This document shows positions 14,841-28,249 of a stretch of DNA of 64,000 bases, in pieces. Each line of letters starts with the position of its first letter. The first letter of the stretch is position 1. The DNA comes from Rosellinia necatrix (lineage: Eukaryota; Ascomycota; Sordariomycetes; Xylariales; Xylariaceae). Position numbers and translations under genes: made by a program. The notes under the pieces were generated by a model. That model saw only the letters and a list, made by a program, of their open reading frames with translations. It had not been told where the DNA came from and made no database searches. The stretch is from positions 1,054,001 to 1,118,000 of the forward strand of contig JAGYVD010000002.1 in the NCBI GenBank assembly GCA_021209875.1. The letters are read 5' to 3'.

Positions 14841-15034
14841 TGCATTATTTAATAAAATTTACTAAAAGTAGTATAGTTAAGTCTATAAAAATATAATATA
14901 GATTAAATAAAAGCTTCTGGTCCCGCAGGGACCAGAAGCTTTTTAAACTAGGTTACTTTATTTAAGCTATATAATCCTTATCTAGCTAGCTCTGCTAGCT
15001 AAATAAAGAGCCCCCCCCTTTCCTGACTGTGTCA
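14841..15034 (+). repeat. right LTR of element A
   Basis: Partner of 6895-7090. It holds a perfect 14-bp stem (14911-14924 with 14928-14941, loop GCA). Its last 35 bp are little mutated and end TGACTGTGTCA; the left copy shows the same segment with every C as T and most G as A. Confidence 0.8.
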
Positions 15035-18000
15035 GTTTATAATATTTAAATATTTTTAAAATTTATTAGATTTTACAGCTTTTTTATTAAACAGGCTAAA
15101 AAAAACTTAGCTACTTATTTTTAATTTTATTTTAAAAGAAATAATAACATTTTAGAAGCTTAAACTTTTATTTATTAAAGTATTTATTTTAAAATATTTT
15201 AAGCTTTAGCTATTTATTTATTTAAAAATAAACGTTTTAAACTTTATTATAAAAGTAATAATTTTTTAATAATATTAGAAATAATAGCATTTAGTAATAT
15301 ATTACTTTAGAAAATTATAAAAGCTAGAGCTTTATTATTATATATTTAATGCTGAGCTATTAGTTATTTTTTACGCGTTTATATAATAAAAGTATTATTT
15401 TTTTTATTTTTAATACCAGATTTTAATTTTAATTAACTATTTAAACTATAGCTACTTTATTATAAAACTTTAATTAAATATTAAATAAGCTAACTAGTTA
15501 TAAATTTTAATAAAATTTAATTTTAAAATAAAATATAAGCTAAGCTGCTAAAATTTTATAGATAAGCTATTTAAACAACTAGACTATAAAAATATAAGAG
15601 CTAAACAGAAAGCTTATTAAAAATATTATTTTAATTTTTAAAAAGTTTAAAATAATATTAAATTTATAAAAACTAAACTTTTATAAAAATTAATTTAATT
15701 AAAAAATATAATAAGTTAGCTAATAATTTTAAAAATATTAAGTATTTTTTTAAAGCAGTGTTTTTAAAGTTAAAGCTTTTATAAGTAGCTGAAAGTTTAT
15801 AATAAAAAAGCTGGCAAAAACAGGCAGTTTAAATAAAAAAATAGAACAAAATATTTTTGTTTGCTTTATTAAGTTTATAAAACTGCAAAATAATAATATA
15901 AAAAAAAACTATATTTAATTTGCTAAAGTTATAAACAGTTAATTATAAATTTATAAGCTGTTTATAATAGTTTTAATAACGTTAAAGCTTTTAAATAAGT
16001 TTTTAATTAATATTATAAAAAAATATAATAAGCTAATAAGTTTATTGTTTTAAAAAAATAAAAGCAGCAATAAATTAAAAACTTAAAAGCTAAGCTTTTA
16101 TAACAACTAAAAAAAAAAAAATATTATAATTTAAAAGTTATATATATATTTTAAGCTTAAGCGATTTAATAAAAAGCTATTATAAAGCTATTATAATATT
16201 TTTATATTAAAATATTAAAACGTAATTAAAACTATTAAAAAATTACTATTAATTATTTTTAAAAAGCTTATATAAAAATGTTTAAAAATATATTATTATA
16301 TGTTTAATATATTAAAAACTAAAGCTAAAATATATTAATTTTATAATAAATTAAATTTACTGCTAATATTAATTTATTTTTTAAAAAATATTTTATAATT
16401 TTATTATAAAGCTATTACTTTTATTTTTAAGCTAGAAAAACTTATAATAATATATTAATAATAATAAACCGGCTAAATAAATATATTTTTATATTTTTAT
16501 TATTATTAAATTAATAGCAGCTAAACTAATAAACTTATTATTTATTTATATATTTATTAAATATAAAATATTTTAAAAGATTATTTTAAATAAAAGCTTT
16601 ATATTTACTAGCTATTTTTAAACTATATTATATTATCGGCTAGTTATTAGTAAAAATTAAGCACTGCTTTTTATTTTTAAATAAATAATTAAATAAAATA
16701 ATAAAACTAAGCTTTAAAATATTATTTATAAACTTTTAATTATTTTAAACAAACTAATTAAGTTAAAAGTTAATAATAGCTAAATAAGTTTATAATATAT
16801 TAGTTTATTTAACTTATAATATAGCTTTAGCTAAAGTATTATTTAGTTTTTTAAAAAACTTTTAATTAACTTATAAAGCTTTTAAAATATAATTTAAAAA
16901 AGCTATAAAAAAATAGCTTAAATTAAATAAACTTATTAAATAATATAGCAGCTATTAAAATATAACAACTAAAAGTATGTTAAATAATATAATAAAATAA
17001 AATTATTTTAAAAATTTAAAATTAAATAATTAATTATATTATTTATTAAAAATATTAACTAGCAGCAACTTAACGTTAAGCTAGCAAATAAATATTTAAG
17101 CTTTTTAAAATATTAAAACTAATAAAAAATAAAACAATAGTTTATAAGCTAAAATTATTTTTAATTTATAAAATATATAATATTTTTTAATTAGTTTATT
17201 TAAACTATATTAATAATATAATAAAAACTTAGCATTTTGTTTTAAAAGCTTATAATAATTTAAAAAAATATATATTTTTAATAAAAAATATTATTATATT
17301 AAAAATTTTAAAAAAAAAATATTTAATAAAATAGTAAAATATATTAGCGATAATAATTTTTAAATATAAAAAAAAATAAAAAAATATTATTAAAAAATAT
17401 AAAAATAGTTTAAAGCTAAATAAAATTAATTAATTAATTAATTAGCTAAATAAAATAAAAATAAAACAAAAACAAAAAAAACAAAAGTAAAATAATAACG
17501 CTAAGGCTTTTTTTATTTATTAGCAACTTTTTTTTTTATATATTATTATTTTTTATTTATTAAAAACTTTAAAAATGTTTTTAAAGCTATATTATATTAA
17601 GCATTAATTAATTAACTATTAAATAATAATTATTTAAAAAAATTAAGCTTATAATTTTATTATAAAATTTAATAAGTTTTAAAAAAGGTTTTTTAATAGC
17701 AGCAAAAAATTTAGCAGTTTTTTATAAAGCAGTAGCAGCAGTAATAGCAGCAGCAGTAAAAGTTTTAGCAGCGGTAGCTAAACGTTTAAAAATAAAAAAC
17801 TTATATTTTTATTGTTTAACAGCAGTTTTAATAGAAGCAGCAGCAGCTTGTTTAGCTAATATATTAGCCTGATTTTTTTTAATTTATAAAGCTTTTTTAA
17901 TTATTATTTAAGCAGTAACAACTATTTATTTTATTATTAAATTATTAATATATAAAAAAAATATAGCATATATTTTATTAAAAGCAGCAGTAGTAATTAT

Positions 18001-18221
18001 TATTTAAATTAATTTAAGCTTGTAGAACTTAAAAACGTTTATAAGCTAGCTATTAATTAGCTATAAAACAGTTATTAAATAAAAAATAAATAAAAAAAAA
18101 AAAATTTATTATAATATAAAGCTTAACGTTTTTTTAATATTAAATATATTTAATATTTGCTGCTATTTAGCTATTAATTATTTTTAATTTAGCTATAACT
18201 TTATAAAAAAATTTATAAAAG
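15035..18221. other. A+T-rich spacer between elements A and B
   Basis: RIP-like composition throughout. Small runs of AGCAGC/GCAGCAG remain near 17700-17850, but no reading frame or bounded repeat was found. Confidence 0.75.
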
Positions 18222-18424
18222 TAATACGTGCGCGTAGAGGGAGCGCTTATATAAGCCCCTTGCTTGGGGTACTATAGCCCGTGGTTATAGGCACAACTTA
18301 ATTAGGCCTAGCCTTATATATATAAGCTTTAGCTTATATTTAAGTAAAACTTTAGCTTAGCTTAAATTTACTAGATTTTTATTTTTTATAATATATATTT
18401 TATATTTTTATAGTGTATTTTTTA
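18222..18424 (+). repeat. left LTR of element B
   Basis: Equal in length to the right LTR. Nearly every difference from it is a C or G in the right copy read as T or A here, so this copy is the more heavily mutated. The TATA motif and downstream hairpin region remain recognisable. Confidence 0.88.
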
Positions 18425-21400
18425 AATTAGTGCTTTTATAACGTTTTTTTGTAAAAATTAAATTAAACTATTAAATTTTATTTTTTTAAAAATAAGATTA
18501 TTTTTAACTGTTTTTATAAATATAAAAACGTGTGCTTGCTATTAAAAGCATATATTGCTTAAGCAAGCTAAGCAAAAGCTTTTTTTTATATTTAATATAT
18601 TTATTAAAGCTAAATATTATTTTTATTAGCGATCTGTTTTAAGAATTAAAAAGTTGTTTAAATAGTATAGCTAGCTAAAAACGTCGGAAAAAACTTTATA
18701 AACATATAATAAAAATAAATAATAAGCTTAATATATATTTTTATATTTTAGCTAGCAATAAAGCAGACGTTATAAATATTTAAACTAGTTGTTTAATATA
18801 AATTATTTATTTTATTTATTTTTTATATTATAGTTTATTTTATTGATTTATTAAGTTTGCTAATAGTTATAAAAAAAAAAATATTTATATGTTTAGAATA
18901 ATATTTTAAAGCAAAAATAGCTAAATAATAAGTTAATAAAAAAAAATAGTTAAATATTTAAAACTTAAAATAAAACTGCTTGTTAAACTTAAAACTAAAA
19001 AACGGCAACTGTTTAAAATAATAAATTAAAAAAAAAACTTTAAAAAGCTTTTTAAAAAAAAATGTTAATATTTTTTAAAAGTAGGCTTAAACTAATATAT
19101 TATTACTTATTTTTTATTTAAAATAATAAATAAATAAAAGCTTTAAAAAAATATAAGCTATTATATTAAATATGTTTAAAATAATAAAATAAAGCTTAAA
19201 CTTAAAAAAGCAGAACTATGCTGTAATTTATTATAAAAAAAAAAAAACGCAACAAAAAAAAAAAAATAATTTGTATAAAAAAAAGCTTATATTAATAAAT
19301 AATTAAACAACAAGCTAAAAACAGCAAAGCAGCGTATTAATAAACTATTTGTTATTTATATAGCTTAAAAACTTTAAAAATTTTTAAAAAAATATAAAAA
19401 TAAAAGCATTAGCTAACTTAAACTTATTTAATTATTTATTAAACTTTAATTATAGCATAAATAAAGCAAATAAATAAAAAAATATAAATAAAAAGTTTTA
19501 ACTTATTAAATATTTAATTTATAAATATTTATAGCAAAAATATTAAGTTAAAAAAAAAAAATTAGTATATTTAATTTATTATATAATAATCCCGTTGATT
19601 TTAATATAATAATAAAAAAAAAACTATTATTTTTATTAATATATATTTTTTATAAACTGTTTATTTTATTTTTAAAAATAAAAAACATAATATAAAATAA
19701 AATAATAAATTTTGTTTTTATTTTAAATATTTTTATAAAACCGGCAGTTTTATAATAAAATAATAAGCTAAGCTTTATTATATATATAAAGCTATATTAT
19801 AAAAATATAAACTAAATAATTAAAACAATATAATAATGCTTTATAATAAACGCTGGTATAACTATATATAAATTTAAAGCTAATTATTTAATATTTTATA
19901 ATATATATTAAAATTTATATATTTTATTTTAATATATATAAAACAACTAAAATATATATATATTATAAATATTTTAAATATTAATAATAATAACTAGCGT
20001 AAAATAATAGCGTAAATTTATAACAGCATAAAATTAAAAATTAAATAGTTTTAAAACTATTTTTTAAAATTAATAAATAAAAAATATATGTTTAAAATTA
20101 AAAAGTTAAAAAGATTTATAAAATTTAATTAAAAAATGATCGGCAGATAAAAAATACAGCGTATTTTACACGATTAATAATTTTAACATTTAAAAAACAT
20201 ATATTAATTTAAATTTTTTTAAAAATAATCGTTATTATAAGAACTAATTAAAAAATCGTTTATGCAACCGATTAAAAAAATAGTATTAAAGAAATAATAG
20301 CAAAAACTAACAACGTTATAACAGTAGTAAATATAATTATAATAATCGATATAATTAAAACTAATAAAACAACCGATTATTTAGCTTTTTATAAAAACGT
20401 AGAAATCATAGAAATTATAACTCCGATAAAAGCAATCGACGGTTAAAAAATAACGATTAATATAGCAGAAATAATTATAAAAATAAAAATCGTATTAATA
20501 ATTAGGACAATCGAGTTTATTTTTTTAAAAAAGCTGATAAAAATTAATTAAACTATTATTTATTAAAAATAAAAAAAAAAATAATATATTTAAAACGTTG
20601 CATTAGCTAATAACAGATTTAATATATTATTAATATTATAAAAATTTATTATTAATAATAAAAAATCTAGTATTTATATAAGTGTAAACTTAACATTTGT
20701 TTTAAAAAGTTAAATATACCGTTTTTATTTAACTTAAAAAAACGTATATATAAATATTGCATTATATTAATGCTATTTTGTAATTTATTTTTTAAGTATT
20801 TATAATATTATAAGCAAGCTAAAAAAAGTATAATAAAAAACGTAACAGTATATTTTAAGCAAAAAACAACTAAATAAATAAAAACCGCTAATTATTTATA
20901 AAATGCCGAAAAAACAGAACATATTAAAAAGCTTTTATATATAATATAAAAAAACAAAAATATATATATTATATTTAGTTATAATTTAAAATATAAAACC
21001 TTAAAATAAATAATAAAATAAAAGTATGCGTTAACTTAAACATAAATATAATATATATTAGCAGAGCTTTTTTAAATATTTTAAAACATATAATAAAAAA
21101 ATAACACGGATTTTTTTAAAGTATTAGACTAAAGCCGATTAAGCTTAAAAAATAAGCTAAGTTTTTATTTGTTTATAAAAAAACTAACAATAAAAAAAAA
21201 CTAATAAAATAAAAATTCCGTAAAAAAAGCTGGGTAATAAAAAAACTAAAACTTAACCTATTTTTTAAAAATAACTTTTTTTTTATATTAAACAACTATA
21301 AATTATAAAGCTAATATAATTTAATTTTTAATTTTAAACAAGTTTTAATTAAAATTTAATATTTAAGCTTAAAAATATAAATATGTAAAAAAAATAATAA

Positions 21401-24400
21401 GCAAAAAAAAAATAAACTTTAAAATAAAAAAAAAAGCTTATATAACTGTTAAATATAAAGCTTTATTTATTAACTGTAATTTCAGCTTTTTTACGTTAAA
21501 AACTACTCCGGCGGCTATAAATATAACTATTAATATAAAAATATTACACGTTATATTAATAATTAATACGTTTAAAAAACATGTTATAATTGCTAAAAAC
21601 GCTAAAATAAACATAATATAAAAAAATAAAAATTAAAGCTATTTTATTACAACTATAAAAAAAGCTTTAAGCGTATTAGCAGTTGTTGCTGCAGCTATAA
21701 TTATTAATGTAAATAATAACGTAAAACTATTTTTTAATAATATTTTTATATTTATAAAAAAAGCTTTTATAAGTATTTAACTAAATTAAAATACTAGTAT
21801 ATATAAATATATAGTTTAAAATAACTTTAATAATTACAGCAGTAGCAACAAACAACGTATTTTTATATAACATGTTAATATTAAATAAAATCGCTGATTT
21901 TATAAAAGCTTATTTAGCTATATTTTTTTTTAAACGCTGTTTATAAATGCTATAAAAAACATAATAAACTTTTTTAAACAAAAAAACAAAAATATATTAA
22001 TATTAAAAATAACGCGTTTTAAAATTTTTAAAGTTATATTTATATTAAAAATTAAACAACCTATAAATATATTAAAAATAATTATTTTTATAAACATATA
22101 TATATATGCTAAAAAAACGTTTTTAATTAAAAGATTTAAAAAATAACTAGAGTTTTTAATATTTAATAAAACAAAAAATAATTAATATATTAATTAAATA
22201 ATAATTAAAAACTTTTTAATAAAAGTTAGCAAAACTAAAGCATTAAGCTTATAAGTCGCGCATATTTATTTAATTATAAAAACATAAATTTTTTAATAAA
22301 TTTTATAATAATTTTTATAAAAAAAATATAAAATAAATTAATAAATTAACTCTGTTTATATATTTTATATTTATAATATAACGATTAATATTAAATAAAA
22401 TAAAACTTTTAAATATAATAATATAAAAAACTAAGTAGTTATAAACTTAAAAATTTTAATAAAATAGCTGTGCTAAATAACTACTTATTATTATTATAAG
22501 CAGAAGTAATTAAATTTTTAAAAAAAATATTTTATAATTATTATTAATATAGTAATATTTTTTATTAGTTTTTAATATATTTAAACTTTAAAAACCGGTT
22601 TATAGTAATAAGCCCGAAAAAAATTAAAAAATACTGCGTCGCAGTAATAAAATTTTGCAATTTTTTAGCTTATATATAACGCTATATAAATAATTTTTTA
22701 AAATATATTAAAAATATTATAAAGCATTTATAAATAATATAATAATATTTTTAAATATTATTAAACAGTATAAAAACATTTAAAATTATATTTAAGCTAT
22801 TTAAAAATAAATATATAGTTATATTACCGATAAAATTTTTTATTAGCTATTTTTTAATAAACTTATTTAGATTTAAAATAAATGTATTTAAAATAACGAT
22901 ATTAAAAAGCCGCGTTATAGCAATTTACAACTTAGCTTTTTTAAATTAATTAAAAGCTTTTAAATAATATATAAGCGCAACAGAATTTTTACGTAGTTTG
23001 ATTTTATATTATATAAAGCTAATTAAGCCGCTATAAAAAAAAAAAGCTGTTTTATTAGCTAAAAATAAACAAATAAAGCGTATTAAAACAAAAAAGCTAA
23101 ATAAGCGTAAAATATATATAAAAACTAAATATTATAAACTAACCGCTTTAAAAAAAGCTTTATTTAAAGCTATATAAAATATTATATATAAAAAACTATT
23201 TTATTTTATTATAACTTATATAAAAATTGTTTTTATAAATTAACGGATTAATATAAAAAATTTTAAAATAATAATTTTTATTTAAAGCTAAAAATATATA
23301 AAAACTAAAAAAATAATTTTTAGTATTAATATTTAACTAATAATATATTTAAATAAATTGTTAGCTAACGTAAAATAAACTATAGACTTTTAAAACTAAA
23401 AATAGCATGTTTAGTTTAAATAGCTAAAAAGCTGCGTATAATAATATAATCTAATAAAAAACTAATAATTATATTAATAGACTATTTAGCTATTAAAAGC
23501 ATTGTTAAATAAATAATCTTAAAAACTGCAGCTATTAAACGTGCTAATCGCAAACTAATTAATTTATTTATTTATTTATTATAATATAGACTATATATAT
23601 ACTACTTATTAAATAGGCTAAACTACGTACTAAACGTTTTTAGTTATTTATAGACGGTATTAAATGTTTAAAAAATAAACAAAAAACTAGTAAAAATAAA
23701 CAATAAACTTATGCTAAATATAATATAAAAAAAATTAAAAGCTACGTTTTATATGTTTATATTAAAAACAATTATAAATAAAATTTTAAAAACAAATTTT
23801 TAGCAGTATATATAAAAATTATAAATATATATAAATATTAAAAACTTAAAATATTTCAAAAAAAAAGCGATAAAAACATCGCGGTTTATTTTAAGCCTGG
23901 ATATTTTTTAATATTACTATAAATAAATTAATATATAATATATATATAAATATAAAACGTTTATATATTTTGATTAATATAATTAAAAAATTTTAAAATA
24001 AACGTATAATAAAAAACAGTATTATAATGCTTAATAAATAATATAAATATTAAAACTATTTATAATAACTAATAAAACATAAATAATAAAAATTATATTA
24101 AATATTATAATATATATAATTTAAATTAAACTAATAAATAACTACTTATAAAAAACTAAAACTAATTAAATTTAAAACTTACTACTTATATATATTATAA
24201 ATATAAACTTTATTTTAGCACTTTTAAAAATTAAAATTAAAAGTATTTTTAGCAGCTAAACAAAAAAAACTATATTTTAATATATATAACGTTATAATAA
24301 CAGTTTTATACTTTGTTTTAAAATATATATTATTAATTTTTAAACATAAAAATATATAGCAGAAAAATAAAATACTGTTTTAATTAAATAACTTTTATTA

Positions 24401-25404
24401 AATAACTAAAGCATTTTTAAAAAAATTATTTTTAATAAAAACTAAAAGTTTATATTTAACTTTTAATAAAATATATAAAAATTATTTAATATTAAGCTAA
24501 TAATAACAGCTATATATTATTTATAAATAAACAGCTTATTAAAATATAAAAACTAAATAATTAAAATAATAATATAATATTATATATTTATTAAATTAAA
24601 AGCAGATTAAATAAACATTATATTTTTTTATAATAAAACTTAAACGCTATATATAATAATATTATATATTTAATTTTTATAAACAGTTATTTAAGTTTAA
24701 ATTATTTAATATATTAAAAATATTAATCGATTTTAATAATATTAAAAATTTTTAAACATATGTTTTTTTGCAAGTATTTATATTAAAACGTTTATTTAAT
24801 AATAAACTTTATTTAAACTGCAATAAAACATATTTATAACGTTAAACACCGCTTATTAAAATTTAATAAAAAAATTAAGTTTATTTATATTTATATAAAA
24901 GTATTATTTGTTTAATTAATTATTAAAAAATACTTTTAATAAAAATTAAAACTTTAAATAATTAAATAATAAATAAAAACCTAGCTTATAAATTAAATTT
25001 TTCCGATAATTTTATATTTATTTAATAATTTTTAAAAAGCATTTATATATAACTTTTAAAAACTTAACTTTTTAAGCAATAAATGCTGCTGTTAAAACTT
25101 ATAAAAGCTAAACAAAATTTTAATAAAAAAATATATATAAAATAGAAATTATTTTTAAGTATTATTTTAATTAAAAACGTAATAGTTTTAATTATTTTAT
25201 TAAATAAAAAAATAAAATTATAAATATAATTAATAAATAATAAAAAACAACTTTAATATAGCAGAAAACTTATTAAAAAATATTAAAACTAATATAATTT
25301 ACGTTTTATAATATAAATAAACGTTAAAAAAAAAGGCCGACTACAACAAATTATATAACAGACTTTGCTAAAGTTAGCAGAACTTTTTAATTAGCGCGGC
25401 TTTT

Positions 25405-25607
25405 TAATACGCGCATATAAAAAAAGCGCTTATATAAGCTCCTCGCTTAAGGTGCTATAGCCTGTAGCTACAGGCACAACTTAATTAGGCCTAGCCCTAT
25501 ATATGTAGGCTTTAGCCTACACCTAGGTAAAACTTTAGCTTAGCTTAGATTTGCTAGATCTTCATCTTTTATAATACACATTTTACACCCCCATAGTGCA
25601 CCTCTTA
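25405..25607 (+). repeat. right LTR of element B
   Basis: The less-mutated copy. It contains a 12-bp palindrome GCTTATATAAGC (25428-25439, a TATA-box candidate) and a perfect 16-bp palindrome (25460-25475). It is followed directly by AAAAG, which also precedes the left LTR. Confidence 0.88.
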
Positions 25608-25790
25608 AAAAGCTATATATTAGCTATATTTTAATATATAAGCTTTTTTTGCTTATTAAAATTAAAGCTTTAATAGCTTATTATTATAAAATAATAATAA
25701 TATAATATAATATAAAAATTATTATTTAATTAAAACTAACTTTATAAAATATAATAAAATAATAGTTTAGCTATAAAATAGCATTTATAT

Positions 25791-25856
<66 letters not shown>

Positions 25857-26322
25857 TGTTTTTATAATTAGTTAGCTGTTATTATTTAAAAAAATTTTAA
25901 TTTATAAACTAAATAACTAATAATTTATTTTAATTAGTTAAAAACTAATAAAAAATAACAAATAAAATAACTTATATAATAAAATAAATAATTAAATATT
26001 TAAAAAGTTTTTATAATTAGCAGCAGTTATTTAATAGCTAGATTAATATAATTTATAATTTTATATAAAACTTAAAAAAAAAAAAGCTAAAATAAAAGCT
26101 TTTAAATAAAAAAAATATATTTAAAAAGTAATAAATAATTCTGCTAAATTAAAGCTTTAAATATATTATATTTTTAATAAAAATATAGCGAACTACTAGC
26201 TATTTATTTATTATATACAACTATTTAAAGTTTTAAAATATTATTATAAGCTTTAAAACTATTTAGTTTATTTTAGCCGGTATTTTTTATATTTTAAAAA
26301 TAAAGCATAAAAAAAAAATTTT
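25608..26322. other. A+T-rich spacer with (ATA)n microsatellite
   Basis: RIP-type sequence between element B and the boundary LTR. An uninterrupted ATA repeat of about 64 bp lies at 25792-25855. No gene. Confidence 0.75.
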
Positions 26323-26536
26323 TATTAAACTAATAAATTATATAATAAAATATTAGCTATTTTAAAAGTAGCTTTAAAAATATAATTATATATATAAAAA
26401 CTAAAGGCTTTTTATTTAAATAATAGGCCTAGGAATTAATAATATTAAGCCTTACTTTTATATTTAGCTATCTACCTGCTACTTAGCTGCTACTTTATAA
26501 TGACTAGACCTCACTCTGGGCAATCCCAACATGACA
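26323..26536 (+). repeat. RIP-mutated LTR at the edge of the A+T block
   Basis: Aligns over its whole length with the solo LTRs at 27650-27865 (inverted) and 31277-31493. Its first five bases, TATTA, equal TGTCA with G-to-A and C-to-T changes. It ends in intact TGACA. Mutation is heavy at the left and light over the last 90 bp. The flanking five bases (ATTTT and GAGGG) do not match, so it is more likely the right LTR of a longer element, whose left end was not found, than a solo LTR. Confidence 0.75.
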
Positions 26537-27289
26537 GAGGGTGACGGTAGTGTTATCTAATACAGAGGTACCTACATGCAAACTGAATCGCTGTGCCTCG
26601 TTGGATAGGAGATGAAGCTTTTGGAACACTACGGTGGATGACCGACGCAGTAGATCGAGTTTCGTTCATTGTTTATTCATTATCAGTGCCATCAACCTCT
26701 AGAAGTCTAAGGAGAGCAAGCAGTGATGTTTTTACCACTTGATGTGCTGATAATAAATTTTCACATCCCATACTTGATGCAAAACACCGCATACCTATTC
26801 ACCCGCGGACAATACGTTTTTGACAGGCCAATACGTCTAAGCTCACACCTCGTAGTGTGGCTAACTCGGGTCTGGATTTAGAATTCCTAGCAAGTTACAA
26901 GAGTATTCATTCAAAGAAGAACTCATTGGTCGGAATCAGCGATATCTTTGAACTCGAAATGTCTTATTGAAGGCTAATCTTGAGGCTACAAGCTCTCGGC
27001 TTTCGCATCCCGGGACGAAGTATATTATCAAACGGCTTCAAGCGATAAATAACATTTAAAAATAGCGACAGCGTTGTTCGATTTCCCACGTTCTTCGTCA
27101 AGGTTGCATTGGCCACTAGCATGACGTTTGTCGTAATTCGGACTGGTAATAGCACTGCCCGTAATAATAGTAGCCAGAAGATCAAGAACGAGGTTTGGCT
27201 AGCATAGGAGGCATAGTGGGTATACTCCATATGCTGTGAGCTGTCGAGACATGGAACATATTCTGTCAAATGGGGATATTACGGAGTGA
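26537..27289. other. non-coding, normal-composition spacer
   Basis: Composition changes sharply to mixed bases at about 26500. The only long frame (minus strand, about 100 codons near 27270-26964) has no recognisable domain and no gene-like context. Nothing else was seen. Confidence 0.5.
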
Positions 27290-27475
27290 ATAGATAGGCT
27301 TGTCTGAGTAGTAGGTGGGTAGACATGTTATGTTTGGGGCTTAATAGGGTAAACAATTGATTCCTTAAACCCTTCAAGACCCGAGGGGGTCTTGAGGGTC
27401 CTCATATATAGCCAATTCCAGTACCACAACCACCACAGGTGTCGTGTAATAGCTAGCAGTATCATGGTCGCACCA
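27290..27475 (-). repeat. diverged LTR-like sequence with hairpin
   Basis: It resembles the nearby solo LTR (27650-27865) in order of parts when read on the minus strand: TATATATG, then a 12-bp stem-loop (27371-27382 with 27387-27398), then a segment ending in a CCCCAAAC-like motif. It is too diverged for exact ends. It may be another solo LTR of a related family. Confidence 0.4.
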
Positions 27476-27649
27476 AACAGATCCCGACGCCTTTAATATT
27501 GATTATTGAGATAAAAACGAGCTTGAAAATATAGCAATCGATCCTTAAATACATAGACCAACACCGTGTAGATTTGTAAAATTGACGCAAGCCAATCTTA
27601 GGCCGTGTCAAGAACTATGATTTCAATAAGCTGAATCGATTAGCTATAT

Positions 27650-27865
27650 TGTCATATGAAGAATGTTCAGAGTGAGGCCTAGTCACTAGAAGGTAGTAGT
27701 TGGGTGGCAAATAGATAGCTGAGTATAGGGGTAGGGCTTAATATCATTAATTCCTGGGCCTACCATCTAAGGTGGGAGGCCTCTAGTCCTTATATACACA
27801 AATGTGCCTCTAGAGCTACACCGTAGGGTAGCCAGTGTCTCGCCATGTGCTTTATCTACCTGACA
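27650..27865 (-). mobile_element. solo LTR with perfect TATAT target duplication
   Basis: 216 bp bounded by TGTCA and TGACA, flanked on both sides by TATAT, the mark of a single LTR left by recombination. It reads on the minus strand and is close to the copy at 31277-31493. The TATATAAGGAC motif followed by a GGCCTCC-containing inverted repeat gives the orientation. Unlike the copy at the block edge it shows little RIP. Confidence 0.9.
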
Positions 27866-28249
27866 TATATCTAGAGGGAGTTAGTACCAGGTCTAGTGAG
27901 CCGAGCAGACCGCATTTACTGAAAGTTGACGATTATTCCCCCCGAGAGAATTACATGGGATAACGGGATGCTCTCCAAATTTAGCCATCTCTCATCCTTG
28001 TGGGGCGCAGACGAAATTGGAAAGCTATGCTTGTGATCATTTGTCGAAGATCTTAATGGAGTCAGAAGCCTGGTCATGGGGGAAATCGGTTGACAACAGA
28101 CTCTCAGCAATAATAAGCAATCGAAAGACTCTAGAAACCCTACTGCATTCAAGTGCCAAGCGATGGCTGCCCGAAACATAAATGAAAGGAAAGTGTATTC
28201 ATCCCTGTATAGCATAATTGTCACTCCTCTCCCCTATTTTGGTATACAG

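Larger units (their letters stand above)
6895..15034 (+). mobile_element. RIP-inactivated LTR retrotransposon A
   Basis: Two direct repeats of about 195 bp bound an 8.1-kb A+T-rich interior. The left copy starts TGTAAT. The right copy ends in GTCA, and the left copy reads ATTA at the same place, as expected after C-to-T change. GTTT (AGTTT if the ambiguous A is counted) flanks both sides, fitting a target duplication. The interior has no open frame above 60 codons. Size and LTR layout fit a Ty3 or Ty1 type element, but domains cannot be read after RIP. The plus orientation is inferred from a TATA-like motif lying before the hairpin in each LTR. Confidence 0.8.
18222..25607 (+). mobile_element. 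RIP-inactivated LTR retrotransposon B
   Basis: Two 203-bp direct repeats (18222-18424 and 25405-25607) flank 7.0 kb of A+T-rich interior. The bases just before and just after the element are both AAAAG, a perfect 5-bp target duplication. The LTR ends now read TAATA and CTTA, plausibly RIP-changed TG and CA. No coding frame survives. Orientation is inferred from the order TATA motif then palindrome in the LTR. Confidence 0.88.

Noticed and set aside
25792..25855. (ATA)n run considered as a structural or centromere-type signal
   Set aside because: A simple microsatellite in A+T-rich DNA needs no further explanation.
6044..26536. Hairpins considered as a CRISPR-like array or tRNA genes
   Set aside because: No regular repeat-spacer layout and no cloverleaf or conserved A and B boxes. 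The host is a eukaryote and the hairpins sit inside LTRs.
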